Below, piece after piece: positions 53,167-61,829 of a stretch of DNA of 64,000 nt (position 1 is the stretch's first letter; the number at the start of each line of letters is the position of its first letter). The stretch lies in contig CAYLPI010000001.1 of NCBI GenBank assembly GCA_964385505.1, positions 1-64,000 on the forward strand, read 5' to 3'. The stretch comes from CAITSH01 sp964385505. GTDB lineage: Bacteria > Pseudomonadota > Gammaproteobacteria > Burkholderiales > SG8-39. A model generated the notes under the pieces. That model was not told where the DNA came from and ran no database searches. It saw nothing but the letters and a program-made list of their open reading frames with translations. The translations under genes were made by a program, and so were the position numbers.

Positions 53167-54135
53167 GTGATCAATCGAAAATCCCTGCGCCTTGTGCTGT
53201 TCCTGGTTGCTGCGTTTGCTGTCGCGCCGGCTTTTGCGCAGTCGTTTCCATCCAAGCAGATCCGCCTGGTCGTTACCTTTCCGCCCGGCGGCGGCACCGA
53301 TGCCATTGCACGGCTGCTCTCGGTGCCGCTGTCCGAGGCTCTGGGCCAGCAGGTCGTGGTCGAAAACCGGCCCGGCGCCAGTGGCAACATCGGTGCGGAA
53401 ATCGTCGCTAAATCCCCGGCCGACGGCTATACATGGCTGATCGTCAACAGCACTTACGCCATGAACGCCGGTTTGTTTCCGAACATGCCGTTTGATTCGG
53501 AAAAAGACCTTACCGGTGTCGCCACCATCGCCTCCACGCCCATCATGCTGGTGGTGCCGGCGACGTCTGCGGCAAAAAGCGTCGCGGATCTCATCGCCAT
53601 GGCCAAGGCCAAACCCGGACAGCTGTCCTACGCTTCCTGCGGCAACGGCACACCGCAACACCTCGGCGGAGAACTGTTCAAGCGCATGGCCGGCATCGAC
53701 ATGGTGCATGTTCCCTACAAGGGCTGTGCGCCGGCGTTGCAGGACGGCCTGGCCGGGCGGGTTGATGCCTTGTTCAACACCGTGCCGAACACCGTTCCGC
53801 ATCACAAGGCCGGCCGCGTGCGCGCGATCGGCGTCGGCTCGAAAAAGCGTACCGCAGGCGCACCCGATGTGCCGACCATCAACGAGGGCCTGCCCGGCTT
53901 CGACGTTGATCAGTGGTATGTCATTCTGGTTCCGAGCGGCACGCCGCGCGACGTGATCCAGCGTATCAACCGCGAAATCGACCGTGCCGTTGCGCGCCCG
54001 GATATTCGCGACCGCCTGATTGCGCAAAGCTTCGACCCCTTGAGCATCCCGCTGGATGACGTGCAGCCGCTCATTCGCAGTGATATCGCCCGCTGGAGCA
54101 AGCTGATACGGGAGTTGGGCGTAAAAGTGGACTGA
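53167..54135 (+). CDS. Bug-family (TctC-like) periplasmic solute receptor
   Basis: The 322-residue protein has a signal peptide (LVLFLVAAFAVAPAFAQ) and the Bug fold markers: FPSKQIRLVVTFPPGGGTDAIAR with ENRPGASGNIGAEIVAKSPADG and the late GVGSKKRTAGAPDVPTINEG. Such receptors bind small organic acids or similar ligands for tripartite tricarboxylate transporters; most are encoded without partner membrane genes, as here. The ligand cannot be predicted. It follows the LOG gene by 13 nt. Confidence 0.93.
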   Translation: MINRKSLRLVLFLVAAFAVAPAFAQSFPSKQIRLVVTFPPGGGTDAIARLLSVPLSEALGQQVVVENRPGASGNIGAEIVAKSPADGYTWLIVNSTYAMNAGLFPNMPFDSEKDLTGVATIASTPIMLVVPATSAAKSVADLIAMAKAKPGQLSYASCGNGTPQHLGGELFKRMAGIDMVHVPYKGCAPALQDGLAGRVDALFNTVPNTVPHHKAGRVRAIGVGSKKRTAGAPDVPTINEGLPGFDVDQWYVILVPSGTPRDVIQRINREIDRAVARPDIRDRLIAQSFDPLSIPLDDVQPLIRSDIARWSKLIRELGVKVD

Positions 54136-54162
54136 GCCTGCCGCTCTCGAGACGCAAGATTC

Positions 54163-54189
54163 AGCAGACTCAGCAGACTCAGCGGACTC
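54163..54189. repeat. 9-bp tandem repeat, three copies
   Basis: AGCAGACTC, AGCAGACTC and AGCGGACTC stand in series, ending over the nadD stop. It lies between convergent genes and looks like a small slippage-made repeat. Confidence 0.7.
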
Positions 54190-54880
54190 AGGCGCGCGGC
54201 GTCTTGCCGGCATACAGCCGCCGCGCGTCAATATAGGCTTCCACCGGAGGAGGCAGTAAATCGGTCGCGCTTTCACCGTTGACAAGGCGTTCACGCACGA
54301 CCGCCGCGGCGAGCCTGGATTGGCGCATCGAAAAATGCACGATGCGGCCTGCGCGTTCTTCGCGCGCCATGTCCGGCGTACCTATCTTGCGCGTTATCGC
54401 GGCGCGCAGCATTACCGACATGGTGGCGGTATCAAGCGAGTAGCCCGGTCGCTGCGCAACACCGACATGCGCAAGCTCAAACAGCCGCAACCAGTCCCTT
54501 TGGCGGTCAAGACGCAGCAATTGGTCCGCGCCGAGAATCAACACCAGGTTCGTTTCCGGCGCCGTTTCATCACGCAGTCACTGCAGTGTTCTGACGAGGT
54601 GGCTGGGGTCCGCAGACATGGCGTCACGGCTGTCGAGACCGAAGCCCGCTGCGCCGGTAATCGTCAGCCTCACCATTTCCAGTCTGTCCGCGGCAGCCGC
54701 GACGGGCGGGCTGTGATGCGCCGGCACGCCCGCCGGGACCCAGCGTACTTCCTGCAGCCCGAGTTGCTCCTGTGCGGCTGTCGCCAATTGCAGGTGGGCG
54801 TTATGCACCGGGTCGAACACACCGGCCAGGACACCGAGCAGGTTCACAGGGGCCGCAGCGGTCTGGCCGGACGCCGGCAT
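54188..54880 (-). pseudogene. nadD: Nicotinate-nucleotide adenylyltransferase NadD, interrupted by an in-frame TGA
   Basis: Two pieces in the same frame make one NadD-like protein of about 230 residues. The first has AGVFDPVHNAHLQLATAA (for GGTFDPxHxGH) and ends SHLVRTLQ. After TGA at 54580-54578 the frame resumes with LRDETAPETN and ILGADQLLRLDRQRDW, the expected next segment. A single base change (e.g. CGA or TGG to TGA) explains it. The nucleotide-binding motif also deviates (HNAH for HNGH; Val for Thr). NadD is usually essential, so this could be a sequence error, a truly decayed copy with another nadD elsewhere, or readthrough. It follows proA as in related genomes. Confidence 0.8.
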
Positions 54881-54950
54881 GGACCCAGGTTCAGGCGGAT
54901 GAGGACAAGCGTCTTCATTTGAATGCCGTCACGATAGCACCCCGGCAAGG

Positions 54951-56219
54951 CTAGATACGGATCTCGCCGTGACCGAAAACGACGTATTTGAGCGAGGTCA
55001 GGCCTTCCAGGCCGACCGGTCCGCGGGCGTGCAGCTTGTCGGTCGAGATGCCGATTTCGGCGCCCAGCCCGTACTCAAACCCGTCGGCGAAGCGCGTCGA
55101 GGCGTTAACGATCACTGAACTCGAATCCACTTCGCGCAAAAACCGCTGCGCGTGCGCCTTATCCTCGGTGATGATGGCGTCGGTGTGCTGCGACCCGTAC
55201 AAGGCGATATGGTCCATGGCTTCGTCGATGTCCTTGACCAGACGCACCGCCAGCACCGGGGCGAGGTATTCGGCATACCAGTCTTCTTCGGTCGCCTTGG
55301 TCATGCCGGCGACCAGGCGCCGGGCGCCGTCGTCGCCGCGCAACTCGACGCCTTTGCCGGCGTAGATTTGCGCCAGTTCGGGCAAAACCCTGGGTGCAAT
55401 CGCCTCATGCACCAGCAGCGTTTCCATGGTGTTGCAGGTACCGTAGCGCTGGGTTTTTGCGTTGTCGGCAATACGCACGGCTTTTACCGGGTCGGCCGCT
55501 GCGTCGATGAAAACATGGCAAACGCCATCAAGGTGCTTGATCATCGGAATGCGCGACTCGGCCATGATGCGCGCGATCAGACTCTTGCCGCCGCGCGGCA
55601 CGATGATATCGACGTACTCGGGCATGTTGAGCAGCGCGCTGACGGCTTCACGGTCGGCGGTCGCCACCACCTGCACCGCTGACTCGGGCAGGCCCGCAGC
55701 GTGAAGGCCCTCGCGCACGCAGTCGGCAATGGCGAGATTGGATCGCACCGACTCCGATCCGCCGCGCAGAATGCAGGCATTGCCCGATTTGAGACACAGC
55801 GCCGCCGCGTCGGCCGTCACGTTCGGACGCGACTCGTAAATGATACCGATGACACCCAGCGGCACGCGCATGCGCGCAACCTCGATACCTGTCGGCTGGA
55901 CGCGGCGCTCGCTGATTTCGCCCACAGGATCGGCCAGTGCGGCGATCTGTTCGACGCCCATGGCCATGCCCTCAACCGAGCCGGCCGACAGCGTCAGGCG
56001 GTCGATGAAGGCGTTGTCCTTGCCGGACGACTTTGCCGCGGCGACATCGACCGCGTTGGCGGCCAGCAGCGCTTCTGTGTTGCGGCGAATGGCGGCGGCC
56101 ATGGCGAGCAAGGCCTTGTCCCTGGTTCCGCCGTCGCTGCGGGCGAGCACGCGCGCGGCGGCACGGGCCTGGCGGCCGAGTTCCAGCATGTAGGTCTTGA
56201 TATCGTGCGGGGCATTCAT
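54951..56219 (-). CDS. proA: Gamma-glutamyl phosphate reductase ProA
   Basis: The 422-residue protein has the ProA aldehyde-dehydrogenase-like motifs: VPLGVIGIIYESRPNVTADA, CLKSGNACILRGGSE, and the active-site Cys region KTQRYGTCNTMETLLVH. The late part has GLGAEIGISTDKLHARGPVGLEGLT. It makes glutamate semialdehyde for proline synthesis. It lies between holA (60 nt) and nadD (70 nt) in the conserved leuS-lptE-holA-proA-nadD order. Confidence 0.96.
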   Translation of the reverse strand: MNAPHDIKTYMLELGRQARAAARVLARSDGGTRDKALLAMAAAIRRNTEALLAANAVDVAAAKSSGKDNAFIDRLTLSAGSVEGMAMGVEQIAALADPVGEISERRVQPTGIEVARMRVPLGVIGIIYESRPNVTADAAALCLKSGNACILRGGSESVRSNLAIADCVREGLHAAGLPESAVQVVATADREAVSALLNMPEYVDIIVPRGGKSLIARIMAESRIPMIKHLDGVCHVFIDAAADPVKAVRIADNAKTQRYGTCNTMETLLVHEAIAPRVLPELAQIYAGKGVELRGDDGARRLVAGMTKATEEDWYAEYLAPVLAVRLVKDIDEAMDHIALYGSQHTDAIITEDKAHAQRFLREVDSSSVIVNASTRFADGFEYGLGAEIGISTDKLHARGPVGLEGLTSLKYVVFGHGEIRI

Positions 56220-56279
56220 GGCGCTTCGATTTTACGCTTTATGGCGGCGACGGAGAACCCGCGCTGCGGAACTGCCAGC

Positions 56280-57284
56280 TTAGCGGGCGAAGCGCAGGCC
56301 CAACTGCAGCATCTCGTTCCAGGGATCGCCCTCACCTATGCCTTTGGCCATGCGGTCGATGCGCGCGGCGTGGCGCAGCGCATTACGTGCCACCGCAGCG
56401 GGCAGGGCCCGCGCCGCCCGCGACAGTAGCGATTTTCGCGGTTCACGCCAGACCCGCGCGGCGCTGAGCAAATCGGGCAGCGCCTGGCCCTCGGCAAGAC
56501 CGGCCTGCACACGCGCCAGCGCGCGAATATCCTCGGCCAGAATCCACAATACCCGCGGCACCGCCTCGCCCTCGCCCTCAAGGCCCTCGAGCATGCGTGC
56601 CAGGCGCGCAATGTCGCCGGCCAGCAGGGCTGCGGACAGATCCGCCACGTCATAGCGCGCCACGTTGAGCACCGCGGCACGGATCGCTTCATCGGCGATT
56701 TCGCCCGGCGGGTGCAGCAGGCCGAGCTTCTGGATTTCCTGGTGGGCCGCAAGCAGGTTGCCCTCGACGCAATCGGCGATGAATTCGAGGCTTTCACGCG
56801 CGGCCGTTTGTTTTTGCGTCGCGAGGCGTGCGGCAATCCAGTCGGGAAGCCGCGCCCGGTCCACCGCCGATACCGTAACGAGGACTGCGGCGGCGCTCAG
56901 GGTGCGAAACCAGGCTGTTTCCTGCGATTTGCGGTCGAGCGTCGGCAGGATTGCCAGCGTCAGTGTGTCCGGCGGCAGCCTGGTGCAATAGGCCTCGATC
57001 GCCTTGGCGCCCTCGGTGCCGGGTTTGCCGCCGGGCATGCGCAACTCGATCAGGCGCTTTTCGGCGAATAGCGACATGCTCGCGCCGGCGGCGCCAAGCT
57101 GGCCCCAATCGAAATAGCGCTCGACCGAGAGCACCTCGCGTTCGCTGTGCCCGGCGGCGCGTGCCCTGGCACGAATGGCATCGGCCGCCTCCAACGTCAG
57201 CAACGGCTCGTCTCCCAGCACCACATACAGCGGCGCAAGGGCGCGCGCAAGATGACCCGCGAGCTGGTCCGCCCGCAGCTGCAT
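56280..57284 (-). CDS. holA: DNA polymerase III subunit delta HolA
   Basis: The 334-residue protein matches the clamp-loader delta subunit: MQLRADQLAGHLARALAPLY, VVLGDEPLLTLEAADAIR, then LIELRMPGGKPGTEGAKAIE and GNLLAAHQEIQKLGLL. It opens the DnaN clamp within the clamp loader. Its start overlaps the lptE stop by one base (TAATG). Confidence 0.93.
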   Translation of the reverse strand: MQLRADQLAGHLARALAPLYVVLGDEPLLTLEAADAIRARARAAGHSEREVLSVERYFDWGQLGAAGASMSLFAEKRLIELRMPGGKPGTEGAKAIEAYCTRLPPDTLTLAILPTLDRKSQETAWFRTLSAAAVLVTVSAVDRARLPDWIAARLATQKQTAARESLEFIADCVEGNLLAAHQEIQKLGLLHPPGEIADEAIRAAVLNVARYDVADLSAALLAGDIARLARMLEGLEGEGEAVPRVLWILAEDIRALARVQAGLAEGQALPDLLSAARVWREPRKSLLSRAARALPAAVARNALRHAARIDRMAKGIGEGDPWNEMLQLGLRFAR

Positions 57285-57817
57285 TACTGCGCTGATGCGC
57301 TCGGCGGTTTGGCTGCGGCCAGCCGGCGCAGCACCTGTTGCACCATGTCGGCCTGCATGTCGCGATAAAGCAGGCCTTCCTCATTCTCCTTGGCCAGCAC
57401 CGCGGAGTCATTGAAGCTGATGTCGCGGGTCAACAAGATTTCGTTCGAGGGCACGAACTCGAGTCCTTTGGCGTCGGCAACGCGGAAGCGATAGCGATAA
57501 CGCAATTGGTACTCGCGCACGCGGCCAGCGGAATTAAGACTCAAAATGGATTTTTCCTGCGCTTCATACAGGACGCTGAAGGTGGCCTGGGCGAGTTTGG
57601 GGTCGTCCACCAGCCGGGTGTTGGTGCCGGCGATGATGTTGCGCTTGAGCTGGACCGCGAGCCCGGTGTTCGAGGCGACGTAAAGCGAGTCGAACGGCAA
57701 CGTCGCCTGTCCGCGCAACTGGAAACCGCAGGCGCCAAGGGTCATGCACAGCGCCGCAACGAGAAACAGCGACGCGCGCGAAGGCCGCCCTGAACCGGAC
57801 TGCAGTTTTGGATTCAT
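57284..57817 (-). CDS. lptE: LPS-assembly lipoprotein LptE
   Basis: The 177-residue protein has a lipoprotein signal (LFLVAALCMTLGAC, Cys lipidated) followed by GFQLRGQATLPFDSLYV, the LptE hallmark. It plugs the LptD barrel that delivers LPS to the outer surface. The ATG at 57817 follows AGGA; an upstream ATG at 57838 lacks one. It lies between leuS and holA. Confidence 0.93.
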   Translation of the reverse strand: MNPKLQSGSGRPSRASLFLVAALCMTLGACGFQLRGQATLPFDSLYVASNTGLAVQLKRNIIAGTNTRLVDDPKLAQATFSVLYEAQEKSILSLNSAGRVREYQLRYRYRFRVADAKGLEFVPSNEILLTRDISFNDSAVLAKENEEGLLYRDMQADMVQQVLRRLAAAKPPSASAQ

Positions 57818-57856
57818 CGTGTCGTCCTGAGGCTTCATTCTGGGCTTTGTTGGCGC

Positions 57857-60505
57857 TTACACTACCACGTTGATAAGCCGCCCGGGCACGACGATGACCT
57901 TCTTCGGCGCCTGCCCGCCGGTGTGTTTTTGCGTGACCTCGCTGGCGAGGGCCAGACGTTCGAGCATCGCCTTGTCGGCGTCATGCGGCACCCGCAACTG
58001 GCCGCGCAGCTTGCCGTTGATTTGCAGCACCATGTCGATTTCGTCCTGCGCCAGGGCTGCCTCGTCCACCACCGGCCACGGCGCGTCAAGAATCTCGCCC
58101 TGCTTCGCGGCGAAGCCCAGTTCACGCCAAAGCGCGTGCGCGATATGCGGCACAACGGGGTAGAGCACGCGGATCAGGATGGAAAGTCCTTCGCCGAGTA
58201 CTGCGGCGCTCGCCGGTCCTTCGGGCAGCTTGGCCGACTCCAGCGCATTGAGCATTTTCATCGTCGCCGAAACGACGGTGTTGTACTGGATGCGTTTGAG
58301 GTCGTAGTCGGCCTGGCGCAAACCGAGATGAATTTCGCGGCGCAGCGCCTTGTGCGCTTCGGTGAGACCGCCGCCCGGGGCGCCGGTGTCCCTGATCAGG
58401 TCGTGCTGTTTGTGTGAAAAGGCCCAGACACGCTTGAGAAAGCGGTGCGCGCCGTCAACGCCCGCTTCCGACCATTCCAGCGTCTGCTCGGGCGGGCTGG
58501 TGAACATCACGAACAGGCGCGCAGTGTCTGCGCCCATTTTGTCGATTAGTTGCTGCGGGTCGATGCCGTTGTTCTTGGACTTGGACATGGTGGTCCAGCC
58601 CTCATAGGTGACCGGCTGGCCGTCGGACCTGGCCGTGGCCGAGACCACCTTGGCATGCTCGTCGCGCACGATGTCGAGGTCGTGCGCCCAGAAGTACTGC
58701 TTGCCGGCTTTGTCGCCGCTGCGCACGAAGGCCTCGTTGAGCACCATGCCTTGTGTCAGCAGCTTGGTGAAGGGCTCGTCGACTTTGACCAGGCCCATGT
58801 CACGCATCACCTTGGTCCAGAAGCGCGCGTACAACAAGTGCAGGATGGCGTGCTCGATGCCGCCGATGTACTGATCCATGGGCATCCAGTAATCGGCGCC
58901 GGCGGCGACCATGGCCTTGTCGTTTTTCGGGTCGCAGTAGCGCATGAAATACCACGACGAATCGACAAAGGTGTCCATGGTGTCGGTTTCGCGCCGCGCC
59001 GGCTTGCCGCACTGCGGGCATGTGCAGCGAAGAAAGCGCTCGTCCTTGGCGAGGGGATTGCCCGAACCGTCGGGAATCAGGTCCTCGGGCAGCACCACCG
59101 GCAGGTCATTTTCCGGTACCGGCACCGGTCCGCAATCGGTGCAGTGGATGATGGGGATGGGTGTGCCCCAGTAGCGCTGGCGCGAAATGCCCCAGTCGCG
59201 CAGACGGTAAGTCGTCCGCGCCTCGCCCAGGCCCTTGGCGCCGAGCTCGGCCGCAATGGCGCTGACCGCCGCTTTGAAGCCGAGGCCGTCGTATTGGCCG
59301 CTGTTGATGCATTTGCCGACCTGCTTGTTGGCGTACCACTCGTCCCAGGCCGCGGTCGAAAAGTTTTTGCCTGCGAGGGCGACGACCTGCTTGATGGTGA
59401 GGCCGTACTTTTTTGCGAATGCGAAATCGCGTTCGTCATGCGCCGGCACGCCCATCACCGCGCCGTCGCCGTAGCTCATCAGCACGTAGTTACCGACCCA
59501 GACCTCGACTTTTGCACCGGTCAGCGGGTGGGTGACGAACAAGCCGGTGGGCATGCCGGCTTTTTCACGCAGCGCCAACTCGGCTTCGGTGGTGCCGCCT
59601 TTTTTGCAGTCTTCCATGAAGGCCGCCAGCGCCCGGTTGCCCAATGCAGCGTGCTCGGCCAGCGCATGCTCCGGCGCGACGGCGCAAAAAGTTACCCCCA
59701 TGATGGTGTCGGCGCGGGTGGTAAACACGTACATGCGCCCGTCCTGGATCAGCTTGCCGTCGGCGCCCTTGATGTCGTGCGGGAACGCAAAACGCACGCC
59801 CTCGCTTTTGCCTATCCAGTTCTCCTGCATCAGGCGCACGCGCTCGGGCCAACCCGGCAGCTTGGTGGTGACAGCGTCCAGCAGTTCGTCGGCGTAGCGC
59901 GTGATGGCGAGGTAATAGCCCGGGATTTCGCGTTTTTCCACCAGGGCGCCGGTGCGCCAGCCGCGGCCGTCGATGACCTGCTCGTTGGCCAGCACGGTCT
60001 GGTCAACCGGGTCCCAGTTCACCACTTGGGTCTTGCGGTAGGCGATGCCTTTTTCCAGCATTTTCAGGAACAGCCACTGGTTCCACTTGTAATAATTCGG
60101 GTCACAGGCGGCGATTTCGCGCGACCAATCGATGGCGAGGCCCATCGATTGCATCTGCTTTCTCATGTACGCAATGTTGTCGTAAGTCCATTTTGCCGGC
60201 GCCACCTTGTTGGCCATGGCGGCGTTTTCGGCCGGCAGGCCAAAGGCGTCCCAGCCCATCGGCTGCAGCACGTTGTAGCCGTTCATGCGCAGGTAGCGGT
60301 ACATCACATCATTGATGGTGTAGTTGCGCACATGCCCCATGTGCAGCTTGCCCGAGGGGTAGGGCAGCATCGAGCAGGCGTAGTACTTGGGTTTTTCCTT
60401 GCCCGTCGCATCCCTGGCGTGTTCGACGGCGCGGTAGGCGTCCGTGCTCCGCCAGTGTTGCTGCGCTTCGCGCTCGATATCGGTCGGGCTATACTGGGCT
60501 TGCAT
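57857..60505 (-). CDS. leuS: Leucyl-tRNA synthetase LeuS
   Basis: The 882-residue protein has HIGH-type PYPSGKLHMGHVRN, the editing domain (TTRADTIMGVTF), the zinc-like CTDCGPVPVPENDLP and CPQCGKPARRE, and KMSKS-type TMSKSKNNG. It charges tRNA-Leu. The ATG at 60505 gives the usual MQAQYSPTDIE start; the frame runs further upstream without a good start. On the minus strand TATAAT (60537-60542) is a candidate -10. It leads the leuS-lptE-holA-proA-nadD cluster. Confidence 0.96.
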   Translation of the reverse strand: MQAQYSPTDIEREAQQHWRSTDAYRAVEHARDATGKEKPKYYACSMLPYPSGKLHMGHVRNYTINDVMYRYLRMNGYNVLQPMGWDAFGLPAENAAMANKVAPAKWTYDNIAYMRKQMQSMGLAIDWSREIAACDPNYYKWNQWLFLKMLEKGIAYRKTQVVNWDPVDQTVLANEQVIDGRGWRTGALVEKREIPGYYLAITRYADELLDAVTTKLPGWPERVRLMQENWIGKSEGVRFAFPHDIKGADGKLIQDGRMYVFTTRADTIMGVTFCAVAPEHALAEHAALGNRALAAFMEDCKKGGTTEAELALREKAGMPTGLFVTHPLTGAKVEVWVGNYVLMSYGDGAVMGVPAHDERDFAFAKKYGLTIKQVVALAGKNFSTAAWDEWYANKQVGKCINSGQYDGLGFKAAVSAIAAELGAKGLGEARTTYRLRDWGISRQRYWGTPIPIIHCTDCGPVPVPENDLPVVLPEDLIPDGSGNPLAKDERFLRCTCPQCGKPARRETDTMDTFVDSSWYFMRYCDPKNDKAMVAAGADYWMPMDQYIGGIEHAILHLLYARFWTKVMRDMGLVKVDEPFTKLLTQGMVLNEAFVRSGDKAGKQYFWAHDLDIVRDEHAKVVSATARSDGQPVTYEGWTTMSKSKNNGIDPQQLIDKMGADTARLFVMFTSPPEQTLEWSEAGVDGAHRFLKRVWAFSHKQHDLIRDTGAPGGGLTEAHKALRREIHLGLRQADYDLKRIQYNTVVSATMKMLNALESAKLPEGPASAAVLGEGLSILIRVLYPVVPHIAHALWRELGFAAKQGEILDAPWPVVDEAALAQDEIDMVLQINGKLRGQLRVPHDADKAMLERLALASEVTQKHTGGQAPKKVIVVPGRLINVVV

Positions 60506-60631
60506 TGTTGTTTTCGCAGCGTAAATGAAGCTGGCAATTATAGCCTGCGCCCGGCTGCGGGCCTGAATCCGGGCAGCGGCGGTCACCGTATAAGCCTGCA
60601 TCTGCATGGCAAACCAGAAAAGGGGCGAAAC

Positions 60632-61561
60632 ATGGGTACACATTCACAGCTTTTACCGGTGGTGCGGCCGTTCCTCGCCTTCACCTTTACCTTTACCTTT
60701 ACCTTTAGCCTGGCCCTGGTATTGGGCCTGGCGGTGGCGCCGGGCGTGCATGCCGCGCCCAACGCCACCGTCGAAGCGGTACAAATGCCGGCCTGGGTGG
60801 AGCGCGGCTCCGGACGACTGCCCTTGTCGCCCGGCATGGAGTTGCAAAACGGCGACCAGGTGCGCACCGGCGCCAATTCGCGCCTGTTGCTCAAGACCGC
60901 CGATGGCAGCGCGGTCAAGCTGGGTCAGAACGCCAGCCTCAGACTAAGCGACATGGCGCAGCAAAAGGACGGCGTGTTTGCCGCCTCGCTGGCCGTGGGT
61001 GAGGGCGCGTTTCGCTTTACCACCGATATTTTTGCCAAGTTGCGTGGCAAGCGCCTGGTCAATGTCTCGGTTGCAACCGTGACCATAGGGGTGCGCGGCA
61101 CCGATTTGTGGGGCAAGTCGGACCTCAACAAGCAGATCGTCTGCCTGATCGAGGGCCGCATCGAGGTTACGCCGCCGGGCGAGCAAGCTTTCAACCTTGA
61201 CCAGCCCTTGCAGTTTTACATCCGCGACAACGGCAAGTCCTTGCCTATCGCCGCGGTTGACGCCAAGTTGCTGACGCAATGGGCGACCGAAACCGAGGTA
61301 GCCGCCGGCGCCGGGGCGGCGCGTCGCGGCGGCAAATGGAAGGTCGTACTGGGTACGGCAGACACCCAGGCCGACGCGCTCAAACTCTATGATGATGTGC
61401 GTAATGCCGGCTATGCCGCCGAAATCCAGCCGGTGCTGGCCGGTGAGAAGCGCAGCTACAACGTGCGCCTCGCCAACCTGCCCTCGCGCGACGAAGCGCA
61501 GGCACTGGCGGCGCGGCTCAAGGGCAGCATGGGCGTGAATGAGCCAAGGGTGAGCATGTGA
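60632..61561 (+). CDS. FecR-SPOR two-domain envelope protein
   Basis: The 309-residue protein has an N-terminal signal or anchor with a five-fold Phe-Thr run, cleaved perhaps after VHA. A FecR-like domain follows (GDQVRTGANSRLLLKTADGS, then VATVTIGVRGTDLWGKSD), and a SPOR domain ends the protein (KWKVVLGTADTQADALKLYD). SPOR domains bind denuded septal peptidoglycan; FecR domains occur in signalling and surface proteins. The combination suggests an envelope or division-site protein. AAAAGGGG at about 60618-60625 supports the ATG at 60632. It diverges from leuS. Confidence 0.85.
   Translation: MGTHSQLLPVVRPFLAFTFTFTFTFSLALVLGLAVAPGVHAAPNATVEAVQMPAWVERGSGRLPLSPGMELQNGDQVRTGANSRLLLKTADGSAVKLGQNASLRLSDMAQQKDGVFAASLAVGEGAFRFTTDIFAKLRGKRLVNVSVATVTIGVRGTDLWGKSDLNKQIVCLIEGRIEVTPPGEQAFNLDQPLQFYIRDNGKSLPIAAVDAKLLTQWATETEVAAGAGAARRGGKWKVVLGTADTQADALKLYDDVRNAGYAAEIQPVLAGEKRSYNVRLANLPSRDEAQALAARLKGSMGVNEPRVSM
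60680..60709 (+). repeat. Hexanucleotide tandem repeat in the FecR-SPOR signal peptide
   Basis: Five consecutive 6-nt units (TTCACC, three TTTACC, TTTAGC) encode Phe-Thr pairs, FTFTFTFTFS, in the signal hydrophobic core. Gain or loss of units would keep the frame and alter the length by two residues. Confidence 0.85.
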
Positions 61562-61668
61562 ACAGGTGAGCACGTAATTGGCGTGACGCGTTTCCCCGAC
61601 GCGCAGCTTGCGCCGGCGTTTTTACTGGTGCCGCGCTGCCTGACGCGGCCACACGAAAAGTACAACAA

Positions 61669-61701
61669 GCTGGAAAGCCACGACTGGCGTGGCTTTCCAG
61701 C
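61669..61701. repeat. Copy 3 of the TGGCGTGGCTTTCC hairpin family
   Basis: GCTGGAAAGCCACG (61669-61682) pairs perfectly with CGTGGCTTTCCAGC (61688-61701) over 14 bp. The shared block CTGGCGTGGCTTTCC is at 61684-61698. It lies in the 268-nt space between the FecR-SPOR and helicase genes; no gene is seen in that space. Confidence 0.8.
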
Positions 61702-61790
61702 CTATGCTCTGGGTATTTTCTGGCGCGGTGCGCCAGCGGGAAAACTGCCCTGTTGCGCACCGGAACGTCAATTTGGCACAGGCGCTGCGG

Positions 61791-61796
61791 TAGAAT
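61791..61796 (+). promoter_or_regulatory. Candidate -10 of the helicase gene
   Basis: TAGAAT lies 33 nt upstream of the ATG at 61830. No clear -35 is present. No ribosome site precedes the ATG. Confidence 0.4.
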
Positions 61797-61829
61797 GCGC
61801 GCAGTCCAACGCCCCCGGCGCCAGCGGCA

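Noticed and set aside
54320..54922. Plus-strand open frame of 200 codons
   Set aside because: It is antisense to nadD, whose family motifs are recognisable on the minus strand despite the TGA.
58550..60631. Very long plus-strand open frame antisense to leuS, continuous with the FecR-SPOR gene
   Set aside because: leuS is a complete, motif-perfect gene on the other strand; the antisense product is composition-driven. The real gene starts at ATG 60632 with a ribosome site and signal peptide.
61774..61788. Sigma-54-like TGGCACAGGCGCTGC upstream of the helicase gene
   Set aside because: The spacing fits, but such matches are expected in GC-rich DNA, there is no enhancer context, and a TAGAAT -10 overlaps the expected start region.
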